From a virus, in IMG/VR virus record IMGVR_UViG_3300048589_000133, positions 1-20,450 of that record: a DNA stretch of 20,450 nucleotides. One strand, written 5' to 3'. Both the position numbers and the translations under genes were made by a program. The notes below the pieces were generated by a model. That model saw only the letters and a program-made list of their open reading frames with translations. It searched no databases and was not told the DNA's origin. Position 1 is the stretch's first letter, and the number at the start of each line of letters is the position of its first letter. Below are positions 15,256-20,450 of this stretch, piece by piece.

Positions 15256-15443
15256 CTTAGCACCAATCCCCTAGCTATTTAACGTAATAGCTATTATGCG
15301 TACCGCCATGATAATCAATGGGTTACGCTTTTACCTACCAGGGATTGTCGGACAATGGGGTATTTAGTGGGGAAAGTGTGTAGTGGATACTATACACTTA
15401 GATACGCACGCGCATATTACTGCGGTCGCGGCCATGACACGCT
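15256..15443. other. Non-coding stretch with dyads, after terS
   Basis: The gap between the small basic gene and terS is 547 bases (14898-15444) and holds the 65-bp hairpin, tRNA, 17-bp repeats and this part. Here I see a 12-bp perfect palindrome TAATAGCTATTA (15285-15296), ATTGTC-G-GACAAT (15344-15356) and a hairpin with 10-bp arms, one G.T pair, and loop GGAT (15375-15398). No ORF is supported. Position next to terS makes it a plausible packaging-start (cos or pac) region, which is inference. Confidence 0.4.
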
Positions 15444-15444
15444 G

Positions 15445-15891
15445 CTATTCCCCTGTTTGCGGGTTAACTGTCCTGAGTCTGTCTCTGAGTGCAGCCAAGT
15501 GCAGCGCTGTAACGTCCGTGACTGCTATATCTAGTTGAGCCTTGTCACTGTACGTTGATGGGTCTAACTTGCTTGCCAGCCACTTCCTATTGTCACTGGC
15601 AACCCTTGCGCTACTACTATCTATCCCGCCTGTCTCTACCTTGTCAGCTAGGTCTGCCACCTTTGACGCGTGGTATTCCGCTTGTGCTTTCTTGGCTTCC
15701 TGGTAGCGGTCGCCAAACGATTGCAAAGTCTTACACACGTAGTATTGACTGACCGGCTGGCCAACTAGTTGGCTTACGTGATCTGCAATCTTACGCTGAC
15801 TCCAGCCCTCGGCCACCATATCGAGCAATTGATCTTCGGATACCGTCCGGGTTATCAGTTGCTTGTGTTGCTGTGTCTTAGGCTGCGCCAT
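15445..15891 (-). CDS. terS: Terminase small subunit
   Basis: Recognises the packaging site and hands DNA to the large subunit. 148 residues. An N-terminal helix-turn-helix part (about 18-58) carries VSEDQLLDMVAEGWSQRKIADHVSQ; a helical middle KKAQAEYHASKVADLADKVE (about 68-87) fits oligomerisation; and the C-terminal region has DNRKWLASKLDPSTYSDKAQLDI (about 100-122), the W-x-x-x-K-x-x-P-x-x-Y-x-D-K pattern typical of phage small terminases. ATG at 15891 lies inside the upstream HNH gene (14-base overlap). It is about 1.4 kb from terL, with a tRNA, hairpin and homing nuclease between. Confidence 0.85.
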   Translation of the reverse strand: MAQPKTQQHKQLITRTVSEDQLLDMVAEGWSQRKIADHVSQLVGQPVSQYYVCKTLQSFGDRYQEAKKAQAEYHASKVADLADKVETGGIDSSSARVASDNRKWLASKLDPSTYSDKAQLDIAVTDVTALHLAALRDRLRTVNPQTGE

Positions 15892-16423
15892 GCTGTCTGT
15901 AATCTGTCTCGTTTATCCGCTTGGCCATGTTGCAGGCTTTACAGAGAGTTTGCAGGTTATCCGGCTCCCAGATTAACAAGGGATACCGCGATCTAGGCTT
16001 AATGTGGTCTACGTGTAGCCTGTCATCCTTTGCGCCACATTTTAGGCACTGGTAGTTATCCCGCTTTAGGATAACTCTTCGTAACAGACTCCACCGCTTA
16101 CTCTTAAGCGGGTGATTCTCTTGTCTGTAGTTCTCTAGATTCCAGTCTAAGTCTGGATGCGAGTAATTCTTATCTAGTATGTCTAGGCTTCGATAATCCT
16201 CACTAGGGTCTAGCTCTTTAATGCTCTGCTCTACCCTGTATCGCTCTAGATAATCCAAGCTACCCTCTTGACTAGGTAGCCTGATATTCCCTGTTGCTCT
16301 AGCTACGGCTCTCTCTAATACTGGATTGATTGCAGCAAACCACCATTTAGCAACTAATCCATTATCCTGAAAGTGTTTAGTCAGGGTGTACCTTAGGATT
16401 CCAGGTCTACTATGTGTGTCCAT
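15878..16423 (-). CDS. HNH endonuclease
   Basis: 181 residues. The C-terminal HNH domain (about 115-168) has RRVILKRDNYQCLKCG with zinc ligands C126 and C129, LHVDHIKPRS with catalytic H140, DNLQTLCKACN with N156 and ligands C161 and C164. The N-terminal 110 residues are charged and not recognised, and contain many Tyr and Asp. HNH proteins beside terminase genes are needed for cos cleavage and packaging in several phages (HK97 gp74 type), so this may be a packaging partner; selfish homing is the alternative. ATG at 16423 has AGGAG four bases upstream. It is the first gene of the leftward packaging transcript. Confidence 0.88.
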   Translation of the reverse strand: MDTHSRPGILRYTLTKHFQDNGLVAKWWFAAINPVLERAVARATGNIRLPSQEGSLDYLERYRVEQSIKELDPSEDYRSLDILDKNYSHPDLDWNLENYRQENHPLKSKRWSLLRRVILKRDNYQCLKCGAKDDRLHVDHIKPRSRYPLLIWEPDNLQTLCKACNMAKRINETDYRQHGAA

Positions 16424-16578
16424 CTAGCTCCTATCTACCGCGTATCACGTTTCTGATCCTCTCATAAGGAAGTATGCGCCCCTGATCGCGTGTTTTAGAA
16501 TTAAGCATTGATTTATAAGGCTTTTTCTCCGGTTATCAGTATCTCGGCACATAATGCTCTAAATGCCTGATTCTATTG

Positions 16579-16596
16579 GACAATACCGGCATTGTC
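16579..16596. promoter_or_regulatory. Operator-like dyad GACAATaCCGGcATTGTC
   Basis: 18 bp with 16 symmetric positions: perfect 6-bp arms around CCGG. It sits in the divergent region, as repressor operators often do. The same half-site, in the opposite arrangement, occurs at 15344-15356. No repressor gene is in the window. Confidence 0.45.
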
Positions 16597-16623
16597 GCTT
16601 AAATTCTCGCGCATCCGAATCAC

Positions 16624-16639
16624 AGTTCCACGTGAAACA
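16624..16639. promoter_or_regulatory. parS-like ParB-binding site
   Basis: AGTTCCACGTGAAACA. It differs at one base (the first) from the degenerate bacterial consensus TGTTNCACGTGAAACA and at two from TGTTTCACGTGAAACA; the inner 14 bases differ at one position from GTTCCACGTGGAAC. Its position is 80 bases before the rightward genes. No parA or parB gene is visible, so any ParB would come from the host or from elsewhere in the genome. Confidence 0.6.
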
Positions 16640-16718
16640 CAATACGTATATGCTCTTATATCTAGCTATGTTTAGGGGTCTATAGTGAAGCCGTAGAAAC
16701 AAGCAATCAGGAGCCGCA

Positions 16719-16901
16719 ATGACCTATCAGGAATCACTAGCCGCAATGCACAAGGCTGAGTCCGAGTATCAGCGCGTGCTTGCCGCTTACCGGGCCATGA
16801 CTATCGGTGACGCTGAATTCCTGGCCGCACGTAAGGTTTACAACGATGCGGTCAAGACATTTGATGATGCATACGCTATCGAGGCAGGTTGGCGCAAGTG
16901 A
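16719..16901 (+). CDS. Small helical protein, first of the rightward cluster
   Basis: 60 residues, mainly helical and Ala-rich: MTYQESLAAMHKAESEYQRVLAAYRAMTIGDAEFLAARKVYNDAVKTF in outline. It looks like a short helical hairpin. A strong ribosome site (CAGGAG, five bases before the ATG at 16719) supports it. I recognise similar short proteins in other phage early regions but no function. It lies directly after the divergent control region, so it would be the first product of a rightward early transcript. Confidence 0.72.
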   Translation: MTYQESLAAMHKAESEYQRVLAAYRAMTIGDAEFLAARKVYNDAVKTFDDAYAIEAGWRK

Positions 16902-16957
16902 CGATTGCAGAAAGGGTACTCCGGTATCCTTTCTGGAATCCACCCGGAGATAAGACA

Positions 16958-17266
16958 ATGACACTTAAACATACGCAAGGACCGTGGGCTACGGATGTTC
17001 ACGGGTTTATTTACGCCGCACCAGATAGTGAATTGCCGGATCGAACCAATCAGGGCGCGAGCATCGTAGTCGCCAAAGTCTTGAAGCATAGCAGCGGCAG
17101 GCCAATCGCCAATGCTCGCCTCATATCCGCCGCGCCCGACTTGCTGACCGCGCTGCAATACGTGACAGATATTCTGTCATCTAGTGTCGCGCCGGATGAT
17201 TACGAGCCTTTCCGCCGCTGCATGAGTCAGGCTCGCGCAGCTATCAGCAAAGCAACCGGAGAATAA
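16958..17266 (+). CDS. Phage protein of the TPGPW/NARLIAAAP type
   Basis: 102 residues from ATG at 16958, with GGAG eight bases upstream; upstream in-frame starts lack this and overlap the previous gene. It has the pattern of a very common phage and prophage family of unknown function: an N-terminal HTQGPWATD, a middle ASIVVAKV, then NARLISAAPDLLTALQ (about 56-71) and a C-terminal RAAISKATG. In phages these often lie in early, small-gene regions. Complete and apparently intact. Confidence 0.8.
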   Translation: MTLKHTQGPWATDVHGFIYAAPDSELPDRTNQGASIVVAKVLKHSSGRPIANARLISAAPDLLTALQYVTDILSSSVAPDDYEPFRRCMSQARAAISKATGE

Positions 17267-17268
17267 CC

Positions 17269-17469
17269 ATGACACGCATGATAAATGACAGGATGTTCTG
17301 TCCGCAATGCGGACAGCAATATTGGACAGTCAGAGGCGGGGCAATAGACCCCAAGCCCCATGCTCGGCAGGATGGTCGTAATTGCCATAGCCGCGATTCA
17401 TACAGAATTCATCCTGGGGCGCGTCCGCTTACATACTCACAGGCAACAGCGATTGCTCAGGGGGAATAA
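17269..17469 (+). CDS. Small zinc-finger-like protein
   Basis: 66 residues, with ATG at 17269 two bases after the previous stop and GGAG seven bases upstream. One CPQCG knuckle (residues 11-15) is followed by a Cys-His pair near 39-40 (NCHS), which could together bind a zinc ion. The rest is basic and unrecognised. A nucleic-acid-binding accessory role is possible but not shown. Confidence 0.6.
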   Translation: MTRMINDRMFCPQCGQQYWTVRGGAIDPKPHARQDGRNCHSRDSYRIHPGARPLTYSQATAIAQGE

Positions 17470-17470
17470 C

Positions 17471-17635
17471 ATGACACGCACATTTGTCGAATATCCGCCG
17501 CTGTCCGAGCTGCTAGACGATTCGTTCACACCTGACTATGTAGTCGAATCGTGCGAACTCACAGACAGCGAGATTCAGGACTTTCGCTATATGTTCCTGG
17601 ATTTCTGTGCCTACAGAGTCCACGATTCTAACTGA
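17471..17635 (+). CDS. Small acidic protein
   Basis: 54 residues from ATG at 17471, one base after the previous stop, with GGGGGAA upstream. Acidic (ELLDDSF, ELTDSEIQDF). The frame is open for 37 more codons upstream but these overlap the previous gene, so the shorter form is preferred. It starts MTRTFVEYPP and shows no motif I recognise. Net negative charge fits a DNA-mimic or a small inhibitor, but this is only a possibility. Confidence 0.55.
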   Translation: MTRTFVEYPPLSELLDDSFTPDYVVESCELTDSEIQDFRYMFLDFCAYRVHDSN

Positions 17636-17649
17636 TAGGGGTTTAGACC

Positions 17650-17874
17650 ATGCAAGCAATTCGTACCAGATACCACGGCCCCGGTAATGTCCGAGGCTCC
17701 CGATTCTCCGCCCAATGTGGGGCAGGCCGCGTGTATGTCTCATATGACGACGCGCTAGACAGCGAAAAGAACCACGAGGCAGCCATGCGAGCCATGTGCG
17801 CCAAGCTCGGTTGGGACGCTGACGCAATGGTCGGTGGCGTATTCGAGAATGACTATTACTGGATATTTGTTTAA
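17650..17874 (+). CDS. Conserved phage/prophage small protein (MQAIRTRYHGPGN type)
   Basis: 74 residues. MQAIRTRYHGPGNVRGSRF, then VYVSYDDALDSEKNHEAAMRAMCAKLGW and a C-terminal GGVFENDYYWIFV. I recognise this architecture from numerous phage and prophage hypothetical proteins whose job is not known; most relatives start with the same M-x-A-I-x-T-x-Y-x-G-P. AGGGG lies upstream of the ATG at 17650. The stop at 17872-17874 is embedded in the left arm of an inverted repeat. Confidence 0.8.
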   Translation: MQAIRTRYHGPGNVRGSRFSAQCGAGRVYVSYDDALDSEKNHEAAMRAMCAKLGWDADAMVGGVFENDYYWIFV

Positions 17875-17921
17875 CCCTGACCTAGTGCGCCTGGGCATCC
17901 GGGCGCATTGGTGAGGGTTAA
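17871..17921. repeat. 51-bp nested inverted repeat between small genes
   Basis: Outer arms TTAACCCT (17871-17878) and AGGGTTAA (17914-17921) are perfect 8-bp complements. Inner arms TGCGCC and GGCGCA flank a roughly 10-base loop. There is no T-run after it, and the next gene starts 16 bases later, so it is not a typical terminator. It may be an mRNA-stability, attenuation or protein-binding element. Confidence 0.7.
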
Positions 17922-17936
17922 CACGAGGGTAAGACG

Positions 17937-18137
17937 ATGTTAAAGCGACACGATCCAAGCAATAGGGCATACGCTGAACGGGCAGCTAGGGCCGCGTCAC
18001 GCGCCCATAACCAGCCTTACATAGTCTTTCGCGGCGGGACGGACACGCCAGATATTTGGCTATGGTCGCCGCTTGGCGATAGGCGCGACCCTGGCCCGTA
18101 TGTCCGTGGCTGCGTGTCATACACCGTGAGGGCATGA
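17937..18137 (+). CDS. Small basic protein
   Basis: 66 residues, Ala/Arg-rich at first (SNRAYAERAARAASRAHNQ), then a beta-like IVFRGGTDTPDIWLWSPL. The ribosome site is GAGGGTAAG, ending just before the ATG at 17937. No family is recognised. It follows the nested inverted repeat and precedes the next gene by one base, within the same rightward unit. Confidence 0.55.
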   Translation: MLKRHDPSNRAYAERAARAASRAHNQPYIVFRGGTDTPDIWLWSPLGDRRDPGPYVRGCVSYTVRA

Positions 18138-18138
18138 A

Positions 18139-18327
18139 ATGGACTCAATGCGCCTGAAATGGTTGCCAGTCAATTGCGCCTACGCTTTCACTTGGCACGG
18201 CCAATTGATCCGGCTAGATAATGCCCCCATGTTCTACGGCACGCGCCTGGAAGCCGCACAAGAGGCGGCACGGTTGGGATTGCATGTAGATACACGGGGT
18301 TTTGTTGAAGCAACACACGCTGCATAG
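18139..18327 (+). CDS. Small hypothetical protein
   Basis: 62 residues. WLPVNCAYAFTWHGQLIRLDNAPMFYGTRLEAAQEAARLGLHVD suggests a small alpha/beta fold with an AAQEAARLGL helix that resembles the R/L-x-E-A-A-x-x-A-G-L pattern of short phage proteins tied to sequence-tag or DUF families. One base separates it from the preceding stop, so it is probably translated by coupling. Function unknown. Confidence 0.6.
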   Translation: MDSMRLKWLPVNCAYAFTWHGQLIRLDNAPMFYGTRLEAAQEAARLGLHVDTRGFVEATHAA

Positions 18328-18336
18328 GGGAATATC

Positions 18337-18534
18337 ATGCTCACTCCGGAACACTATATGTCAACCTCTAACGGTGTTTGGCGCGTCATATGCCAGGGAA
18401 TGCCGCTTTGCGCCGACACCTCCCGCGAACTAGCGGAAAAGGTGGCGCGACACTACGGATACACCCCAGAAACAATGGCAATCTGGAACGGCGATAGAGG
18501 TGAGTTTATCCCGGCTCCCGCAGTCTCCGTTTAA
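18337..18534 (+). CDS. Small hypothetical protein, last of the rightward cluster
   Basis: 65 residues, with AGGGGAA upstream of the ATG at 18337. VWRVICQGMPLCADTSRELAEKVARHYGY resembles the previous gene in layout (short beta part, then a helix with amphipathic ELAEKVARHYG), so the two may be distant paralogues. It ends inside the convergent gene at 18506-18949 (29-base tail-to-tail overlap). Function unknown. Confidence 0.58.
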   Translation: MLTPEHYMSTSNGVWRVICQGMPLCADTSRELAEKVARHYGYTPETMAIWNGDRGEFIPAPAVSV

Positions 18535-18949
18535 TCTGGTCGCCACCGGCCCTACACCATTGATCCAGTCGCGCCCTGAGTCTCAATAGCTCCGGGCGCA
18601 TCTTCTCGCGCCAATCCCTACGGGCGCAATCCAAAACAATATGCTCCGCGCTACTGCTATCGAGTACATCTAACCGTGAGTGCTCCAATGCCAGGACTAA
18701 CCGAGCCAATGGACCGGCACGCTCGCGGACCGCCGGAGAGCGTGACTGTAAGGCGATCTTACCGAGCCTGCTATACAGGTATCCCCGTGCGCCGTCGTCG
18801 CGGAGATGGCGCCATAAGAGCGCGTGCCAGTGCGGGTCCGGCATACCCTTACACGCTAGGGCGAGGTTTAGCAGCGCGTCCGGGCCTGGATGGTCCTCGC
18901 TCAGTGTTGACTGCGGCGAGACTGCGGAGAATAACGACTCAAGGCTCAT
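18506..18949 (-). CDS. Hypothetical phage protein after ninG
   Basis: 147 residues, helical, Arg/Leu-rich. Segments include PDALLNLALACKGMPDP (about 23-39), HLRDDGARGYLYSRLGKIAL, ERAGPLARLVLALEHSRLDVLD and LDCARRDWREKMRPELLRLRARLDQW. I have a sense of related phage and prophage hypotheticals, but no function. ATG at 18949 has GGAAG close upstream. It is the last gene of the leftward DNA-metabolism unit, 64 bases after the NinG-like gene; that gap holds nothing recognisable. Position after ninG is where lambdoid phages carry an antiterminator, but no such motif is visible here. Confidence 0.6.
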   Translation of the reverse strand: MSLESLFSAVSPQSTLSEDHPGPDALLNLALACKGMPDPHWHALLWRHLRDDGARGYLYSRLGKIALQSRSPAVRERAGPLARLVLALEHSRLDVLDSSSAEHIVLDCARRDWREKMRPELLRLRARLDQWCRAGGDQIKRRLREPG

Positions 18950-19013
18950 GCTTCCGCTCGCGTGGCGCAGCCGCCGCCCGTCATACGGTTCACACTGGAA
19001 TTACTGGGACACT

Positions 19014-19454
19014 TCATACTCGGCACTTGCCGGAACTTTCCAGCGCTGCCACCCTGGCCGTGTACGTTTCGATCAGTTCTTGGAGTTCTGCTCGTGTCCA
19101 CTTTTTAGTCTCGTGCTTTTTGCTCAGTAGCTCGTTAAAGGCGTCTAAACCGTAACGATCAATGATCGCTTTGCCAAACTCGTCCTGTTTCCCCCCGTGG
19201 TACAGGTTATCGCTCACACACTGGGCGGCTGTATTCCGCTCGTCCCATCTTACGGCCATATACTGACGCTTCACCCAATGCCCGCAGTGAACCTCAGACC
19301 AATGGAACCGCTTACCACACGTCACACAGGAAATGTTCCCCTCATTGTCCGCGTCCCTCATGCGGATGAACCGTGAGTAGATACGATCCAGCTTGTTCAC
19401 TAACGCTCGCGTGGTGTCGGTCTTGCGACCCTTCATAACGCGCTTCTTATGCAT
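19014..19454 (-). CDS. NinG-like recombination nuclease (Rap-type)
   Basis: 146 residues. Lambda NinG (Rap) is a structure-specific nuclease acting on recombination intermediates. Here: helical N-terminus RALVNKLDRIYSRFIRMRDAD, ISCVTCGKRFHW (C43, C46), VHCGHWVKRQYMAVRWDERN (C57, H59, then R-W-D-E-x-N) and AAQCVSDNLYHGGKQDEFGKAIIDRYG. It is shorter than lambda NinG (about 200) and the usual second Cys of the QC..CN pair is Asp (QCVSDN), so one zinc ligand may be lost or replaced by C57. It overlaps the zinc-ribbon gene by 8 bases and lies among replication or recombination genes. Confidence 0.82.
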   Translation of the reverse strand: MHKKRVMKGRKTDTTRALVNKLDRIYSRFIRMRDADNEGNISCVTCGKRFHWSEVHCGHWVKRQYMAVRWDERNTAAQCVSDNLYHGGKQDEFGKAIIDRYGLDAFNELLSKKHETKKWTRAELQELIETYTARVAALESSGKCRV

Positions 19455-19734
19455 AATCTATTGCTTCTTGCACAAGATCACGCACCAGAACGATTGTCTC
19501 TTCAGACTTACTGGTGTCTCGTTCGCACGGATTTTCCGCGTGGCTGGCCCCACAGTGCGGGCAGAAATCCCATTCAATTTCTTGCTCTTCGCCGCAGGAT
19601 ACGCAGCAAATACCTATCTCCTCAAATACAGTCCAGCCTTGAGATTCCAGCGCCTCACACAGAAACAGCGCCTGCGCATCAGTAAATCTCGCGCTTGCTG
19701 CGCGGCCCTTCATGCCCGATTTCTTGGGCTTCAC
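19447..19734 (-). CDS. Small zinc-ribbon protein
   Basis: 95 residues. The start chosen is GTG at 19734, whose bases overlap the upstream TGA (GTGA) and which has CGGAGG eight bases before it; a GTG at 19770 would overlap more and lacks a site, and an ATG at 19713 is also possible. C44-x2-C47 and C58-x2-C61 (CVSCG and CPHCG) make a clear zinc ribbon, flanked by an N-terminal ARFTDAQALFLCEALESQGW helix and a C-terminal LVRDLVQEAID helix. Zinc ribbons of this size often act in nucleic-acid binding. Its place between an unknown gene and NinG suggests a recombination or replication accessory. Confidence 0.65.
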   Translation of the reverse strand: MKPKKSGMKGRAASARFTDAQALFLCEALESQGWTVFEEIGICCVSCGEEQEIEWDFCPHCGASHAENPCERDTSKSEETIVLVRDLVQEAIDYA

Positions 19735-20051
19735 ACGCCAGCCCTCCGCGTACTCTCCTGGGTCCGCCACATATTGATGAGGATATCCGCGCTCTGCCTT
19801 TGGTAACGCAAGGTTTTATACTCAATCTCCGCCCTCGTCACATCCCCCAGCGCAGCGAGATACTTCGGCTCAGTCTTGGCCTTAGCCTCGCGCTCCCTGA
19901 TATTTGATCCGGTGGCCTCAAGGAATCCCAGTTGTTCCTGAATGTCCGCTCGCTGCTCCGCGTGCCTTAACTCACCTTCAAGCAAAGCTAACTTGTGGTC
20001 GGAGTCCACCAGAAAATCCAGCGCCTTCTCTGCCCTGTCAGACGGGATCAT
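19731..20051 (-). CDS. Coiled-coil phage protein
   Basis: 106 residues, almost wholly helical and charged: KALDFLVDSDHKLALLEGELRHAEQRADIQEQLGFLEA, then REREAKAKTEPKYLAALGDVTRAEIEYKTLRYQRQSADILINMWRTQESTRR. I recognise the late ADILI..WR...ST/SRR ending from phage early-region proteins of unknown function. ATG at 20051 overlaps the upstream TGA (ATGA, 20048-20051), indicating coupled translation. It is probably a partner of the adjacent recombination genes. Confidence 0.7.
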   Translation of the reverse strand: MIPSDRAEKALDFLVDSDHKLALLEGELRHAEQRADIQEQLGFLEATGSNIREREAKAKTEPKYLAALGDVTRAEIEYKTLRYQRQSADILINMWRTQESTRRAGV

Positions 20052-20257
20052 CGCTCGCTCAGATGCTCAATGACGCGAGCTACCACGAACGCACGGTCAA
20101 CTTCGTACTCCGCAGCGAGGAACTTGATTAAGTTATCCAACACCGTGGTCAGGCTGGCGTCGTAAATATCCACGGTATGCACGCCTTCGGTCTGCTCGTC
20201 TTCGATACGCCAGTCTGAGGACAGTTGAATGTGGTGGGCGTATTCGTGGTCAATCAT
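20048..20257 (-). CDS. Small hypothetical protein
   Basis: 69 residues with a mixed alpha/beta profile: MIDHEYAHHIQLSSDWRIEDEQ, then VHTVDIYDASLTTVLDNLIKFLAAEYEVDRAFVVARVIEHLSE. No recognised motif. ATG at 20257 lies two bases after the upstream stop, with GGAGG seven bases before it. Its end overlaps the next gene by four bases. Part of the tightly coupled leftward unit. Confidence 0.65.
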   Translation of the reverse strand: MIDHEYAHHIQLSSDWRIEDEQTEGVHTVDIYDASLTTVLDNLIKFLAAEYEVDRAFVVARVIEHLSER

Positions 20258-20259
20258 GG

Positions 20260-20450
20260 TTAGCCTCCAAATTTACGTTCAAGGTAGGACATGGACAGCG
20301 GCATCACGTCGTAGTCGCCGTCTTTGACTTCATTCAGGACGATGATTCCTCGCCACTCGTTATTACACTGAGGACCACGGTAGCCCTCATCATGGAGGTA
20401 GAAACTCCCGGCCACGAGTCCATGTCTGCGTACCGAACCTGGGTACTGTT
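20260..20450 (-). CDS. 3' end of a possible metallophosphoesterase-like protein
   Basis: Partial: only the last 62 complete codons are in the window and the 5' end lies beyond 20450. Segments are RRHGLVAGSFY, YRGPQCNNEWRGIIVLNEV and MPLSMSYLERKFGG. The NNEW-x-G-I-I-V-L-x-E-V-x-D-G-x-Y-D pattern recalls the tail of phage calcineurin-like phosphoesterases, but the catalytic motifs would be upstream, out of sight. The gene is two bases from the next start, so it shares the same transcript. The family call is a guess from memory. Confidence 0.45.
   Translation of the reverse strand, partial: QYPGSVRRHGLVAGSFYLHDEGYRGPQCNNEWRGIIVLNEVKDGDYDVMPLSMSYLERKFGG

Larger units (their letters stand above)
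16424..16718. promoter_or_regulatory. Divergent intergenic control region
   Basis: 295 bases between the leftward HNH gene and the rightward small-gene cluster, AT-richer than the flanks, with no supported ORF. It contains an 18-bp dyad (16579-16596), a parS-like site (16624-16639) and AT-rich hexamers such as TATATG, TATATC and TATAGT between 16650 and 16687 that could serve as rightward -10 elements. No clear paired -35 could be fixed. Confidence 0.55.

Noticed and set aside
16640-16690. Definite sigma70 promoter for the rightward genes
   Set aside because: Several -10-like hexamers exist but none has a good -35 at 16-18 bases; only a general control region is claimed.
17871-17921. Rho-independent terminator after the gene ending at 17874
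   Set aside because: No T-run follows, and the next co-directional gene begins 16 bases after the structure.

Overview
The window looks like part of a tailed double-stranded DNA bacteriophage genome. Genes are tightly packed, many with 1-bp (TAATG) or 4-bp (ATGA, GTGA, TTGA) overlaps, and there is a recognisable major capsid protein, scaffold, portal and two-subunit terminase. The large (700 aa) P22/SU10-like portal and the SU10-type capsid protein favour a podovirus-like virus. The host cannot be named from this window.

Layout. (1) Positions 1-8018, minus strand: virion genes. Read in transcription order (high to low coordinates) they are a small coiled-coil protein, a run of virion or tail-associated proteins, a lectin-like protein, a 696-aa repeat protein, a small helical protein, the scaffold and the major capsid protein. 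The capsid gene runs into what appears to be a group I intron at the left edge. (2) 8015-10117: portal. (3) 10117-12680: a cassette of four enzyme-like genes (two class I methyltransferases, a GH130-like beta-propeller protein and a GT25 glycosyltransferase) lying between portal and large terminase. (4) 12677-16423: large terminase, a NUMOD4/HNH homing-type endonuclease, a small basic protein, a non-coding stretch with a 65-bp hairpin and a tRNA-Ile, then small terminase and a second HNH nuclease. (5) 16424-16718: divergent control region with an operator-like dyad and a parS-like site. (6) 16719-18534, plus strand: seven small genes, mostly with clear ribosome-binding sites, probably early or accessory. 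(7) 18506-20450, minus strand, convergent with (6): a chain of overlapping small genes including a NinG-like recombination nuclease, a zinc-ribbon protein and the 3' end of a possible metallophosphoesterase.

How the parts fit. Regions 1, 2 and 4 build the capsid and package DNA. Region 3 probably modifies a glycan, on the host surface or on virions. Region 7 belongs to DNA metabolism and recombination. The most notable signals are the group I intron interrupting the capsid gene, the near-consensus parS site, a GH130-like gene whose only sensible start is ATA, a tRNA-Ile with C instead of U at position 33, and the long hairpin upstream of the terminase operon.
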